Program-made: the position numbers and the translations under genes
The notes under the pieces: generated by a model
What the model was told of the DNA's origin: nothing
The model's input: only the letters and a program-made list of their open reading frames with translations
Database searches by the model: none
Assembly: GCF_016863275.1 (NCBI RefSeq)
Contig: NZ_BOOO01000008.1
Location: forward strand, 1-64,000
Source: Planotetraspora mira
Lineage (GTDB): Bacteria; Actinomycetota; Actinomycetes; Streptosporangiales; Streptosporangiaceae
Direction: 5' to 3'
DNA: 64,000 nucleotides
In this document: positions 16,199-25,050 of the stretch, piece by piece
How the letters are laid out: each line of letters begins with the position of its first letter
Numbering within the stretch: the first letter of the stretch is position 1

Positions 16199-19092
16199 GG
16201 GGTGCCTTCCGTGTTCGGGGTTCGGATCGGGACGCCGGCCGGGGTGCGGGAACCCAGGCCGAAGAAGGTGAACGCCGCCCACAGGTGGGGTTCCCGGGCG
16301 GAGGCCCGCTGCGACGACGCGGCTCGGGCCTGGGCGTGCCGGAGCGCGCTCACCGGCTCCCGGCCGTCGAGCAGCCAGCTCTCGTGGAAGTCGGCCATCA
16401 GCTCGAGGCTCGCCCTCTCGCCGACGGGATAGAGCGTGGTGATCAGCCCTGTCGGCCCGGCGGTGAGGAAGGCGCGGCTGAGCCCGATGACGCCGTCCGC
16501 CGTCACCGCGCCCGCACCGGTCTCGCACGCCGCGAGGATGACCAGGTCCGCGGTGATGCCGAGAGCCGGCACGTCTCTGGCGTGCAGGATCCCGTCGTGG
16601 CCCGCGGACGGCGCCAGCACCAGATGGGACGCCAGCGGATCGCCCCGCAGGTCGGGTACGGCACGGGCGTGGGTGCCGAAGTACAACACGGTTCCCTGCC
16701 CCGCGACCTCGCGCAACGTCGCAACGCTGGCCGCGGGGCCGGTGTGGAGGACGTGCTCGCCGTACATGCTCGTGATGGCGCCGAAACGCCGCTCGGTCCA
16801 GTCGAGAGATTCTCCCTCGGCCATCGGCGACGGATTGACCAGCGCCACGAGCGTGGGCGGCCCGCCCGGGACCGGGCCCGAGGTCAGGTCCGAGGTCAGG
16901 TCCGGGGTCAGGGCCAGCGCGGGAAGCACCCTGATCGCGTGCCGCTCGACGAGGTAGGAGCCGGAGCCGTCGATGAGGGCGGAGAACGGCACGCGGAACA
17001 ACTCGGCGTGCGGGACGACGGTGACGGGCTCGTCGGGGTCGGCGGGCAGCAGGCCGTCCGGGATGACGTCCCACAACACGGCGCCGAGGCGGCTCAGCAC
17101 GCCGGCCGTCGCCGTACGCGATCCGGCGTCGTGCCGGGGGGTGCGGGCGAGCCGTCCGAACTCCGCGACGTCCTCGGCCAGCCGTGCGCGGTCGATCCTT
17201 CGGGTGACCGAGGTGACCTGACCGCCGCGGGAGCAGACCCAGATCGCGAGGAGGTCACCCGACAGGAAGTACTCCACGACGGCGGACTCGTGCGAGGTGA
17301 GCAGGCCGAGCAGCGCGGTCCGATCCACCGGTCCGGCCCCGATCAGGCCGCGCGACGGTTCCTCATCGGCCTCGCCGGCCGCGTGAAGGGCGTCGGCGAA
17401 CGCGCGCGCCCTGGACATCTCGGACACGGCCAGGGCGTCCTCGGGAAGGTCCAGGTCGAGCAGAAGCGTCACCATGCGCTCGTAGAACGGCAGTGCCATG
17501 TCGGTGGAGAGGATCTTCTCCCAGGCATCGTCGAGCAGGGCCCGCCAGGTCTCCACGTAACCGGCGGTGATGTGCGACGCCTGCCGCGCCTGCTCACGGA
17601 CGAACCGGGCGGCGGACGCCGGATCGGACCGGCGCATGTGGGCGCGGAGCAGCGCGAGCGTCTCCACGCCGTCGCGGATCGCGAGCGTCACCGTCTCGTG
17701 TGGCGTGGCGGCCTCTGCTCCCGGATCCGGCGGCCCGGCGGAGGCGAGCCGGCGTGCCGCCGCGCCAAGAGTCTCCTGCCCCCTGGCGAGGAGGCGGTCG
17801 GCGTGCTCCGACGACGCCTCGACGGCCTCGGGACCGTCGAGGTGAGAACCGATCTCGCGGAGGGCCGCGCACATGGACCCGGTCGCCGCGGCGGACGCCT
17901 CCGCGGCCGCGTGCAGGGCGTCCGCGCCGGGAGGCCCGGTCCTCCCCCGCCAGGGCCTGCGCCGGTGCGCGTCGGTGAGGTCGGCCAGCCGGACGAGCGT
18001 CTCGTTCAGGGCTTCGGCCGACGACCTGACGAAGCGGAGCGCGTCCAGCCAGGGATTGAAGGCCCGGGGGCCGAGGGTGAGCTCCCTGCGCGACTCGGCG
18101 GCGGTCACGAGCAGCCCGGGCAGGCGCGCGTAGGCGGACTCCGCGAAGGCGCAGCGGATCCGCGCGTCGGACAGTCCGAGCCGGTCGATCAGCTCCGCCG
18201 CTCCCCGCGGCGGGTCATGGCCGTACAACTCGGCCGCGAGGTCCAGCACGGGCGCCGCCTGCGCGTGCCGCCCCGCGGTCAACAGGTCGGCGCCGAGACG
18301 CCGCAGCGCCGGCCGGTCCTCCACCGCGAATCCGGTCAGGGTTTCGGGGGCGCGCACCAGCACCACGAGGGTCCAGCCTCCCGGGCCGGGTGCCAGCCCG
18401 GCGGCGACGTCCGTACCGCGCGCCAACCGCAGGAACCCCCCGCCGAGAGCCTGCCCCCTCTCGACCAGCCCTTCCGCCTCCGTGACGACCAGGCTCTCGA
18501 CCGGTCCCAGCGCGCCCAGCCATCGGCCGCGCAGCGAGGCCCGGTTCAATCGCGTCCTGAGCTCCCTGACCGCGGCGGACTCGTCCATCCCCGCCGGAAC
18601 CGGGGGCCCGGGCTGCGGCTCCGGCGGCGGCCCGGGCTGCGACTCCTGCGCCGGCTCCTGTACCGGCTCCTGTGCCGGCTCCTGACCGGACGACGGTCCC
18701 TGGTGCGGAACGAGGCTCTGCCTGACGTGGGCGATGACACCGCCTACGCGCCCGCGACCGGTGTAGACCGCGTCGAACTCACCCCGAGCGTCACCAGCCG
18801 GGACAAGACCGTCGAGCGTGCTCCCGTCGCCTGCCTGAGTGGTCACCAGCACGTGCCCGGATTGGGACCGCCAGGTGCCGGCCAGCGGCGTGCCCGTGCC
18901 CAGCCGCGCCTCGGCGGAGCCGTCGGGACGGAGGCGCAGTTCGAGACCGGTGAACAGGCGTGTCAGGAAGGAATCCCGCGAGCGAGGTACGACCTCGCGC
19001 CAATCTGGGGGCCCTCCGTCCGGTGCTCGGGCGGGCTCGGCGAGCGTGATCGTGGGAGTGTGCCCGATCAGGCTCCATCCGTCGGCGGCCAT
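16195..19092 (-). CDS. CHAT-domain caspase-like protease
   Basis: The 965-residue protein ends in a CHAT (caspase HetF-associated with TPRs) peptidase domain. The catalytic pair is visible: His808 in LYFGTHARA and Cys856 in ILAACETGAG. The usual GVIGLSRAFLTAG and late AFTFFG segments follow. The first ~110 residues look beta-rich, a QEP-rich repeat linker covers residues ~130-165, and a long helical region (~200-600) replaces recognisable TPRs. The ATG at 19092, one base after the upstream stop, is preferred to the in-frame ATG at 19116, which would overlap it. Known CHAT proteases are activated by partners and cleave effectors in stress or defence. Flanking cyclase-fold genes suggest nucleotide-linked control, which is inference. 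Confidence 0.88.
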   Translation of the reverse strand: MAADGWSLIGHTPTITLAEPARAPDGGPPDWREVVPRSRDSFLTRLFTGLELRLRPDGSAEARLGTGTPLAGTWRSQSGHVLVTTQAGDGSTLDGLVPAGDARGEFDAVYTGRGRVGGVIAHVRQSLVPHQGPSSGQEPAQEPVQEPAQESQPGPPPEPQPGPPVPAGMDESAAVRELRTRLNRASLRGRWLGALGPVESLVVTEAEGLVERGQALGGGFLRLARGTDVAAGLAPGPGGWTLVVLVRAPETLTGFAVEDRPALRRLGADLLTAGRHAQAAPVLDLAAELYGHDPPRGAAELIDRLGLSDARIRCAFAESAYARLPGLLVTAAESRRELTLGPRAFNPWLDALRFVRSSAEALNETLVRLADLTDAHRRRPWRGRTGPPGADALHAAAEASAAATGSMCAALREIGSHLDGPEAVEASSEHADRLLARGQETLGAAARRLASAGPPDPGAEAATPHETVTLAIRDGVETLALLRAHMRRSDPASAARFVREQARQASHITAGYVETWRALLDDAWEKILSTDMALPFYERMVTLLLDLDLPEDALAVSEMSRARAFADALHAAGEADEEPSRGLIGAGPVDRTALLGLLTSHESAVVEYFLSGDLLAIWVCSRGGQVTSVTRRIDRARLAEDVAEFGRLARTPRHDAGSRTATAGVLSRLGAVLWDVIPDGLLPADPDEPVTVVPHAELFRVPFSALIDGSGSYLVERHAIRVLPALALTPDLTSDLTSGPVPGGPPTLVALVNPSPMAEGESLDWTERRFGAITSMYGEHVLHTGPAASVATLREVAGQGTVLYFGTHARAVPDLRGDPLASHLVLAPSAGHDGILHARDVPALGITADLVILAACETGAGAVTADGVIGLSRAFLTAGPTGLITTLYPVGERASLELMADFHESWLLDGREPVSALRHAQARAASSQRASAREPHLWAAFTFFGLGSRTPAGVPIRTPNTEGTP

Positions 19093-19093
19093 G

Positions 19094-19660
19094 TCACCCG
19101 CCGAGGGCGTACACATAGGCCGGCAGGGACCTCCCGGGCATGGCGGCCGTGAGCGCGACGGTGACGGGGCGAAACTGCCCCCGGTGCAGGTCGGCGGACT
19201 CGGGATAGGCGAGCTCGTCGAGGAGCTGTCCCGAGATGATCATCGCGAGGTCGCTCCGGGGGCTGGCGCCCAGCTCCGCGTGCAGATGCTCGCTGGCGCA
19301 CAGATCGCCGACCACGGTCACCGCCTGACCCTCGAACCCCTCGTCGGTCAGCCTCACCAGCCCCTGGTGGAACGCGATGCGACAGCGCAACCTCGCCGTC
19401 CCGGCCCCCCGGCGGTTCCGCCGCCACAGGCCGTTGTGCAGCTCACGGGTGAGGTCGGCGACGACGCGCGGCTCGTTGACCCCCGAGTTCAGCACGAGCA
19501 GGATGCCCGCGGGCAGGACCTGGAAGGTGACCTGGTCGAGGCCCGCGGCCATGCTCGCGCCCTCCGCGAGGTCGACGAGCGGCCCGCTCGCGTCCCCCTG
19601 CGCGGGCGTCTCGGCTCCCATCGCCACGCACAGCCGCCGAACCGGGTCCAGGCCGTCCAT
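19094..19660 (-). CDS. Cyclase-fold protein lacking metal ligands
   Basis: The 188-residue protein aligns along its length with the C-terminal domain of the 463-residue cyclase-like protein two genes away: LCVAMGAE against LCVATDIE, FHQGLVRLTDEGFEGQAV against the CRGN...NGYVGATA region, and the same FxPVTV ending. The first metal Asp is replaced by Gly and the GDG motif by PAG, so it should be catalytically dead. A strong GGAGG site sits five bases before the ATG at 19660. It lies 37 bases after the Crp-type gene and one base before the CHAT gene. It may form a heterodimer with the other cyclase-fold protein or bind a ligand; this is untested. Confidence 0.7.
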   Translation of the reverse strand: MDGLDPVRRLCVAMGAETPAQGDASGPLVDLAEGASMAAGLDQVTFQVLPAGILLVLNSGVNEPRVVADLTRELHNGLWRRNRRGAGTARLRCRIAFHQGLVRLTDEGFEGQAVTVVGDLCASEHLHAELGASPRSDLAMIISGQLLDELAYPESADLHRGQFRPVTVALTAAMPGRSLPAYVYALGG

Positions 19661-19697
19661 ACGTCCTCCGAATACAGGGCGAGCAGGCGTGATCTCG

Positions 19698-20474
19698 TCA
19701 GTTCTCCTCACTCTGCGGGCCGGAAGACGGCCAGACCCCGTATTCAGGCGGGATTTCGCTGATTCCGGCGTCCGTGTACAACGCCGCGCTGTCCAGGATG
19801 AGGATCCGCCCGTACCTCGTCGCGATCACCTGGCGTTCGCGCATGGAACGAAGGATCTTGTGCACGCTGTGCTCCCGGGCGCCGATCATGGCGGCGAGCT
19901 CCGGTTGCGTCAGCGAACCGATCAGGACGCCCTCGGCCGTCGTCTCGCCGTACCGCTGGGCGAGGTAGATCAGCACACGCGCCACGCGAACCGGCATCGG
20001 CGACGTGCCGAACTCGATGCGGTGCCAGGTGGCGTGCCGCAGCTTCCCGACGACGTTGGCGTTGACCGCGAGGGCGACGTCCGGGTGGTCCGCGAGGAAA
20101 CCGAGGAAGTCCCGCTGGCTGATCTTGCGGACGAAGCAGGGCCCGACCGTGACCACGGACGCCACTCGCGGGCTGCCGTCGAGGCTGGCGAGCTCGCCGA
20201 CGAGGTCGCCGTCGGAGCGGATGGCGAGCAGGACCACCTTGCCGTCCGCGCTGTTGCTGACGACCTTCATGTAGCCCTGGACGATGAGGAAGACGTCCTT
20301 GGTCCGGGGATCGCCCTCCATGATCAGAGTCTCGCCGCTGACGACCTGCGAGAACGTGCCGAGCGACAACAACGTCTCACGTATCCGGGGCTCCAGCGAG
20401 CCGAGCAGCGTGGCGGGCGGCCACGGTCCCAGCCTCCGCGGGCCGTGGGGGTGCCTCGGCGTCGGTGTGGCCAT
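19698..20474 (-). CDS. Crp/Fnr-family cyclic-nucleotide-binding regulator
   Basis: The 258-residue protein has an N-terminal cNMP-binding beta-roll (residues ~30-150) and a C-terminal winged helix (~180-240; recognition region QPELAAMIGAREHSVHKIL). The phosphate-binding cassette is largely intact: GELASLDGSPRVAS retains the Glu (94) and Arg (103) that hold the ribose and cyclic phosphate in CRP. No FNR-type cysteine cluster is seen. It opens the operon with the two cyclase-fold genes and the CHAT protease, and diverges from the M48 protease gene. The obvious reading is a local cNMP sensor controlling this locus; the ligand is not known. Confidence 0.88.
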   Translation of the reverse strand: MATPTPRHPHGPRRLGPWPPATLLGSLEPRIRETLLSLGTFSQVVSGETLIMEGDPRTKDVFLIVQGYMKVVSNSADGKVVLLAIRSDGDLVGELASLDGSPRVASVVTVGPCFVRKISQRDFLGFLADHPDVALAVNANVVGKLRHATWHRIEFGTSPMPVRVARVLIYLAQRYGETTAEGVLIGSLTQPELAAMIGAREHSVHKILRSMRERQVIATRYGRILILDSAALYTDAGISEIPPEYGVWPSSGPQSEEN

Positions 20475-20620
20475 TTCCTGCCTCCGCCTTCAGGCCGCCA
20501 GGGGGTGACGATCCCGTTTATAGCGCAATAAGTGGCCCATGTGACAGAAATACTGGACCGTTCCCGCGGATCGGTGCCACGATCTCTCCGGGCGATCCCC
20601 CCAGCCCTGTTGGAGGATCC

Positions 20621-22978
20621 ATGGACGCCGTCGCAGCCTGGTCGCGGCATCTCGCCGAGCATCTCGCGCCCCATGAGGCCTCGTCCGCGGAGCGCGTCGG
20701 CACGGCGTACGTGGCGGGGGGACGCCGCCGCCGTGATCTCATGCGGACCACCGCGCCGGAGCCCGGCGGCTTCGGCGGCACGGGCCCGGGAGAGCTGCCG
20801 ATCATCCTCGACGGCCTCCGCGCGGTGGCGGGCGACCTGCTCGGCCTGCTCGCGAGCCATCCGATGGCCAACCTGCTCGTCCTCATCGCGATGCGCGGAG
20901 CCGGACGTCCGGCGCGGGACCCCTCCCAGGCGGCTCCCCACGGGTACGGCGCCGCGCCGTCCTCCGCCGACGCCGTCCCGTCGCTCGGCCAGACGATCGA
21001 CGCACTGCGGAACCGGCTGGCCGCGCAGGGGATCCCCGCCGACCGGGCGGACGAACTCACCTACGACACCCTCAAGCTGATCTTCCAGCAGGACCGCGGC
21101 CCCGCCGAGATCGAGGCGTTCCTGCGGGCCCTCGCGGGCAGCCCGCCCTCGGGCCCTCCCGCCGGGAGCGCCCTGCCCTCCGCGCCGGGCGAGACCTCTG
21201 GATGGATGTTGCCGCCCTGGCTCTGGCTCTACTTCCTCGGCGTCCTCGCCCCGTCCGTCCCCTCGGCTGTCGAGGGCTTCCAGGACGACGTCGCCGGCAT
21301 GGCCACGCTGGTCGGCTATCTGGCGGCCAACGTCCAGCGGGCCGGGACGGCGATCCTGACCGCGGCGGGCCTTCTGGAGTTCCTCCCCGCGCTCCTGCTG
21401 CTCACCGGAATCCTGGGGGTGCTGTTCCCAGGCCCGCGCGGCCGCTGGGCGGAACGCCGCCACCGGCTCCAGCCGAGCGACGACCCGGTGATCGGCGAGA
21501 TGACCGCCTACGTGCGGCGCCACGCCCCCGCCGCCGGACTCCGGCTCGGCGAACGCGACGATCGGCTGGCCCGCGTCTATCCGGTGGGATGGAGGGAGGC
21601 ACGCGTCGCCGTCTATCCGCCGCTGGTACGCCTATGGAGCCGGGACAGGGACGCGGCACAGGCCGTACTGCTGCACGAGGTCGCCCATCTGCGGCAGGGA
21701 GACCATCTGATCGTCGGGCTGGCCAGCCCGTTCGCATGGTTCGTCAGGACCTGGGGCGTCGCCCTCGCGGCTCTCGCCCTGGTGCCGGCTGTCGTCTATC
21801 TCGCGGTGGGCGGGACGGGGACGTCGCCGGTCCTCAACTCCGTCTTGTACGTCGCGGTCGCGGTCCCGATCAGCCTGATCCTGCCGGTCGCCGGCCTGTG
21901 GGTCGCCGAACTCAGCGCCGACCGGTACGCGATGAGCGTGGCCGGGCCCGCCGCGCTCGCTCGCGCGCTCGGCCCGGCCCGTCCGGCCGGGCCCGTGATC
22001 GGCCGGCTGCTCGGCCTGCTCAGCCATCCGCCGCTGCGGCTGCGATCATGGGCCGCGCGTTCCTGGCCGGGAGGCACCGCGGCTCTGGCGGCGCTGTGGC
22101 CGCTCGCCTTCGTCGTACGGCTCATCGCGATCACGGTCTACGAGTTGTTCGCCCGGATGCTGAACGGATCCTCCTTCACCGAGGCCGTGCAGGTCGTGGC
22201 CGGCGGCCTTCCCGAGGAGTTGTCCTCGGTCCGGACCCTCCTGGCGGAAATGGCCGCGCTGCTCCTCAACTGGCCGCTGATCGCACCACTGTGGCTGCGC
22301 ATCTGGGCGCCGCTGCGCGCCTCCCGGCACCGTTTCGCCCCCTATCTGCTGTCGGCGCTGGTGCCCGGCCTGCTCGTCGCCGGCGGGTTCGCGACCGGCA
22401 CGGCGGGCGAGGTGTCCGTCGCGTCGAGCGGCCCGGCCTCCTCCGCGGCGGCTCCCGCGCCGCCGGCCACAGGCCCGGCGACCGGGCCCGCCACTGACCC
22501 GGCCGCTGACCCCGTCACCGAGCCCGCGACGGAGCGGACCGGACTGGTCGACGACCGCCCGTGGACCGGGCAGGCCCTGCCTGCCGACCTCCGGATCACC
22601 GCGTTCGCACGGCTCGACCAGCAGGGCGGGGATCCGGGCTGGAAGGCGCGGGCGGCGGGCAGGCTCGGCGCGGGCGTCTGGCGGGCGGACGAGGACGGCC
22701 GGCTGACCTTCTCCGACCTGACGGGCGGATCCGACCTGCGCCCCGGCCAGGGCGGCTGGCTCCGCATCGGCGACGAGGTCACCTTCTGGTTGCCGATCGA
22801 ACAGGTCACCGCGAGCGGATCGGTGGCCACGGAGATAAACGGCACGATCGACCTCCGCGGGAGCCCGGCGGTCATGAACGCGTCGTGGGCCCGCAAGCCG
22901 GACGGCTCCGCGGCCGATCTGCTCGCCTCCCCCGCACTGGACTTCACCGCGCGTCTCGACGTGCGGACCGCCCCGTGA
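20621..22978 (+). CDS. Membrane-bound M48-family metalloprotease
   Basis: The 785-residue protein has a cytoplasmic N-terminal ~190 residues, several transmembrane segments (starting around residue 195), and a gluzincin site: HEVAH at residues 352-356 with the third zinc ligand in AELSADRYAM (Glu about 430). More hydrophobic helices follow. An Ala/Pro/Thr-rich linker then leads to a ~120-residue C-terminal domain likely outside the membrane. The ATG at 20621 follows GGAGG closely; longer upstream frames are not supported. M48 proteases (HtpX, BlaR/MecR-like) process membrane or regulatory proteins under stress. It diverges from the Crp-type gene across ~146 bases, so a shared control region is plausible. 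Confidence 0.82.
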   Translation: MDAVAAWSRHLAEHLAPHEASSAERVGTAYVAGGRRRRDLMRTTAPEPGGFGGTGPGELPIILDGLRAVAGDLLGLLASHPMANLLVLIAMRGAGRPARDPSQAAPHGYGAAPSSADAVPSLGQTIDALRNRLAAQGIPADRADELTYDTLKLIFQQDRGPAEIEAFLRALAGSPPSGPPAGSALPSAPGETSGWMLPPWLWLYFLGVLAPSVPSAVEGFQDDVAGMATLVGYLAANVQRAGTAILTAAGLLEFLPALLLLTGILGVLFPGPRGRWAERRHRLQPSDDPVIGEMTAYVRRHAPAAGLRLGERDDRLARVYPVGWREARVAVYPPLVRLWSRDRDAAQAVLLHEVAHLRQGDHLIVGLASPFAWFVRTWGVALAALALVPAVVYLAVGGTGTSPVLNSVLYVAVAVPISLILPVAGLWVAELSADRYAMSVAGPAALARALGPARPAGPVIGRLLGLLSHPPLRLRSWAARSWPGGTAALAALWPLAFVVRLIAITVYELFARMLNGSSFTEAVQVVAGGLPEELSSVRTLLAEMAALLLNWPLIAPLWLRIWAPLRASRHRFAPYLLSALVPGLLVAGGFATGTAGEVSVASSGPASSAAAPAPPATGPATGPATDPAADPVTEPATERTGLVDDRPWTGQALPADLRITAFARLDQQGGDPGWKARAAGRLGAGVWRADEDGRLTFSDLTGGSDLRPGQGGWLRIGDEVTFWLPIEQVTASGSVATEINGTIDLRGSPAVMNASWARKPDGSAADLLASPALDFTARLDVRTAP

Positions 22979-23030
22979 ACCGAGGGACCCGGCCCGGCCT
23001 CGTCTCGGCCGGACGGCGCAGACTCTGGCT

Positions 23031-23861
23031 ATGAAAGAAGTCCTCGTCATCGGCATCGGCGCCGGCGATCCCGACCACCTCACGCTGCAGGCGGTCAAGG
23101 CCATCGCGGCGGCCGACGTGTTCTTCGTCCTCGACAAGGGATCCGGCGAGGGACCGGAGGCGCACGACCTGACCCGTCTGCGCAGGGACGTCATCCGCAC
23201 GCACGCGCGAGAGCCGTACCGGCTCGTCGAGGCCCGCGATCCCGAGCGCGACCGCACCGGCGACGCCTACACCGAAGCCGTGGAGGACTGGCGGTCCCGG
23301 CGGGCGGACGTCTACGAACGGCTCATCCTCGACGATCTCGGCGACACCGAGACCGGAGCGATCCTCGTCTGGGGAGACCCGTCCCTCTACGACAGCACGC
23401 TCGCCGTCCTCGAGGACGTGCTCGCCCGGGGCTCGGCGCGGTTCGGCCACACCGTCATCCCCGGTGTCAGCAGCGTGTCCGCGCTTGCCGCGCGGCACCG
23501 TGTCAGCCTGACCCGCGTCGCCCGGCCCCTGCACATCACCACCGGGCGCCGTCTCGCCCGGGCGATCGCCGATGGAACCGACCGGCCGGGCGAGCCGGAC
23601 GAGGCCGGCGACGTCGTCGTCATGCTCGACGCGCACTGTGCCTTCGCGGACATCCCCGGGGACGCCGACATCGACATCTACTGGGGCGCCTACCTCGGCA
23701 CTCCCGACGAGATCCTCATATCGGGGCGCGTCGGTGACGTCGCCGAGCGGATCCGCAGCACCCGTGCCGAGGCGCGCGCCCGCAAGGGCTGGATCATGGA
23801 CACCTACCTGCTGCGGCGTGCTCCCGAGGCCGGAGGCCGCGGCGGAGTCCGCAGAGTGTGA
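23031..23861 (+). CDS. cobF: Precorrin-6A synthase (deacetylating)
   Basis: The 276-residue protein is a tetrapyrrole methylase: VLVIGIGAGDPDHLTLQAV at the N-terminus binds SAM, with DVFFVLDKG, VWGDPSLYD and HTVIPGVSSVSALAARH following. The length and these motifs match CobF, which methylates C-1 of precorrin-5 with loss of acetate in aerobic cobalamin synthesis. It stands alone, without other cob genes, and faces away from any operon partner. Its link to the siderophore or CHAT loci is probably only neighbourhood. Confidence 0.88.
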   Translation: MKEVLVIGIGAGDPDHLTLQAVKAIAAADVFFVLDKGSGEGPEAHDLTRLRRDVIRTHAREPYRLVEARDPERDRTGDAYTEAVEDWRSRRADVYERLILDDLGDTETGAILVWGDPSLYDSTLAVLEDVLARGSARFGHTVIPGVSSVSALAARHRVSLTRVARPLHITTGRRLARAIADGTDRPGEPDEAGDVVVMLDAHCAFADIPGDADIDIYWGAYLGTPDEILISGRVGDVAERIRSTRAEARARKGWIMDTYLLRRAPEAGGRGGVRRV

Positions 23862-23903
23862 CGCCGCGGGCCGGCCCGTCGCCCGGCCTGCGACGAGGAT
23901 CCG

Positions 23904-24911
23904 TCACCAGGCCTTCTGCCACATCGCGTGCCTGGCGTTCATCTCCTTCATCTCCGGCTCGACCGAGTCCCGCACGGCCGGACCCCGCACCGTGGCGGGC
24001 GCCTTCGCGGGCACCGTGACAGGTTTCGCGACGGGGGCCCTGGGCGCCCTCGCGGGGGACGGCACGAGGGAGTCGCTCATGCTGACGTCGAGGGAGCTGA
24101 GGCTGCCCAGCATCGCCAGGGCCTTCTCCGTCAGGCTTCCCGGCTCGGCCTGGAAGATCATGAGCTGCTGGCCGGGAGCGCTATTGACGGTGAAGGACTC
24201 GCAGATGAGGGTCAGGTCGCCGACGTCGCGGTGATGGAAACCCTTGGATTCGTGCTTCTTGAAATGCACGTCATGCCGGGCCCACAGGTGCCGGAACTCG
24301 TCGCTCTCTTCGGACAGCTCCTCCACGAGTTCGGGCAGGAACGGATCGTCCGGGTCCGTGCCCGCCGCCGCACGCAGGTGCGCCGCCTTGTGATACGCGA
24401 CCTTCTCCCAGTCCGAGTAGAACGTGCGCGACTCGGGATTGAGGAAGACCATCCGAATCAGATTGTCGTTGTGCGCCAGCCCGTCATAGAGCGCCTCGGC
24501 TATCTGGTTGGTGGCCAGAACGTCCATCCACCGGCCGAGCACCAGCGCCGGTGTGTGGTTCCAGCCCCGGAGCAACCGCATCAACATCGGGCTCACGCGT
24601 TCCACCCGGCTGGCCGGCGTGCCGCGCCGCGTCCGAGGGTGTGCGAGGGCGTACAGGTGCTGCGCGGACTCCGAGTCGAGGTCGAGCGCCCGTGCGAGCG
24701 CCGAGAGGACCTGGTCCGAGGGATTGCGCTCCCGCCCCTGTTCAAGGCGGCTGTAGTAGTCGGTGCTGACACCGGCCAGATAGGCCATCTCTTCCCGGCG
24801 CAAACCGGGGGTCCGGCGGCGGCCGGAATGCTTCAACCCGATCTCATCGGGAGTCACCAGCTTGCGCCGCGCTTGTAAGTACTCACCAAGAAGCTTTCCA
24901 CTGTCCACCAC
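23904..24911 (-). CDS. XRE-family regulator with MmyB-like ligand domain
   Basis: The 335-residue protein begins with a helix-turn-helix of the RRTPGLRREEMAYLAGVSTDYYSRLEQGR type, typical of XRE/MmyB regulators. It continues with the MmyB-like PAS-fold domain (NHTPALVLGRWMDVLATN; NLIRMVFL; DPDDPFLPELVEEL; LTLICESFTV), thought to bind a fatty-acid-like or other small ligand. A Pro/Ala/Val-rich C-terminal tail of ~70 residues is longer than usual. Two adjacent GTG codons can start the protein. No target gene is adjacent in the same direction; an AT-rich 180-base region lies upstream. Confidence 0.88.
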   Translation of the reverse strand: MVDSGKLLGEYLQARRKLVTPDEIGLKHSGRRRTPGLRREEMAYLAGVSTDYYSRLEQGRERNPSDQVLSALARALDLDSESAQHLYALAHPRTRRGTPASRVERVSPMLMRLLRGWNHTPALVLGRWMDVLATNQIAEALYDGLAHNDNLIRMVFLNPESRTFYSDWEKVAYHKAAHLRAAAGTDPDDPFLPELVEELSEESDEFRHLWARHDVHFKKHESKGFHHRDVGDLTLICESFTVNSAPGQQLMIFQAEPGSLTEKALAMLGSLSSLDVSMSDSLVPSPARAPRAPVAKPVTVPAKAPATVRGPAVRDSVEPEMKEMNARHAMWQKAW

Positions 24912-25050
24912 ACCACGTTAAATCCAAAAAGAGAATTAAGGGTGGGTGCATCTCACCCATTACCAAATTTCCGGCAAAGTAGATTGTTATTTGCATAAAG
25001 GTAAAGGTGAAGGAATTACGCGCCATTTGCCGATGAGCTTACGGCCCGGA
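24912..25050. other. AT-rich intergenic segment
   Basis: This stretch is unusually AT-rich for the window (for example around 24930-25025), and includes a small GGGTGGGTG/CACCC inverted repeat near 24941-24959. It is the only upstream region of the XRE regulator and so its likely promoter. No gene is seen. Confidence 0.5.

Noticed and set aside
16199-17074. Longer upstream frame for the cyclase-like gene (755 codons)
   Set aside because: The upstream part is Arg-rich noise overlapping the CHAT gene; ATG 16198 overlaps the CHAT stop as ATGA.
16285-19152. 955-codon plus-strand open frame
   Set aside because: Opposite the CHAT protease; the catalytic His and Cys motifs are only in the minus-strand frame.
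20475-20620. CRP site in the region between the Crp-type gene and the M48 gene
   Set aside because: A TGTGAC half-site is visible near 20539, but no matching right half was found, so no operator is claimed.
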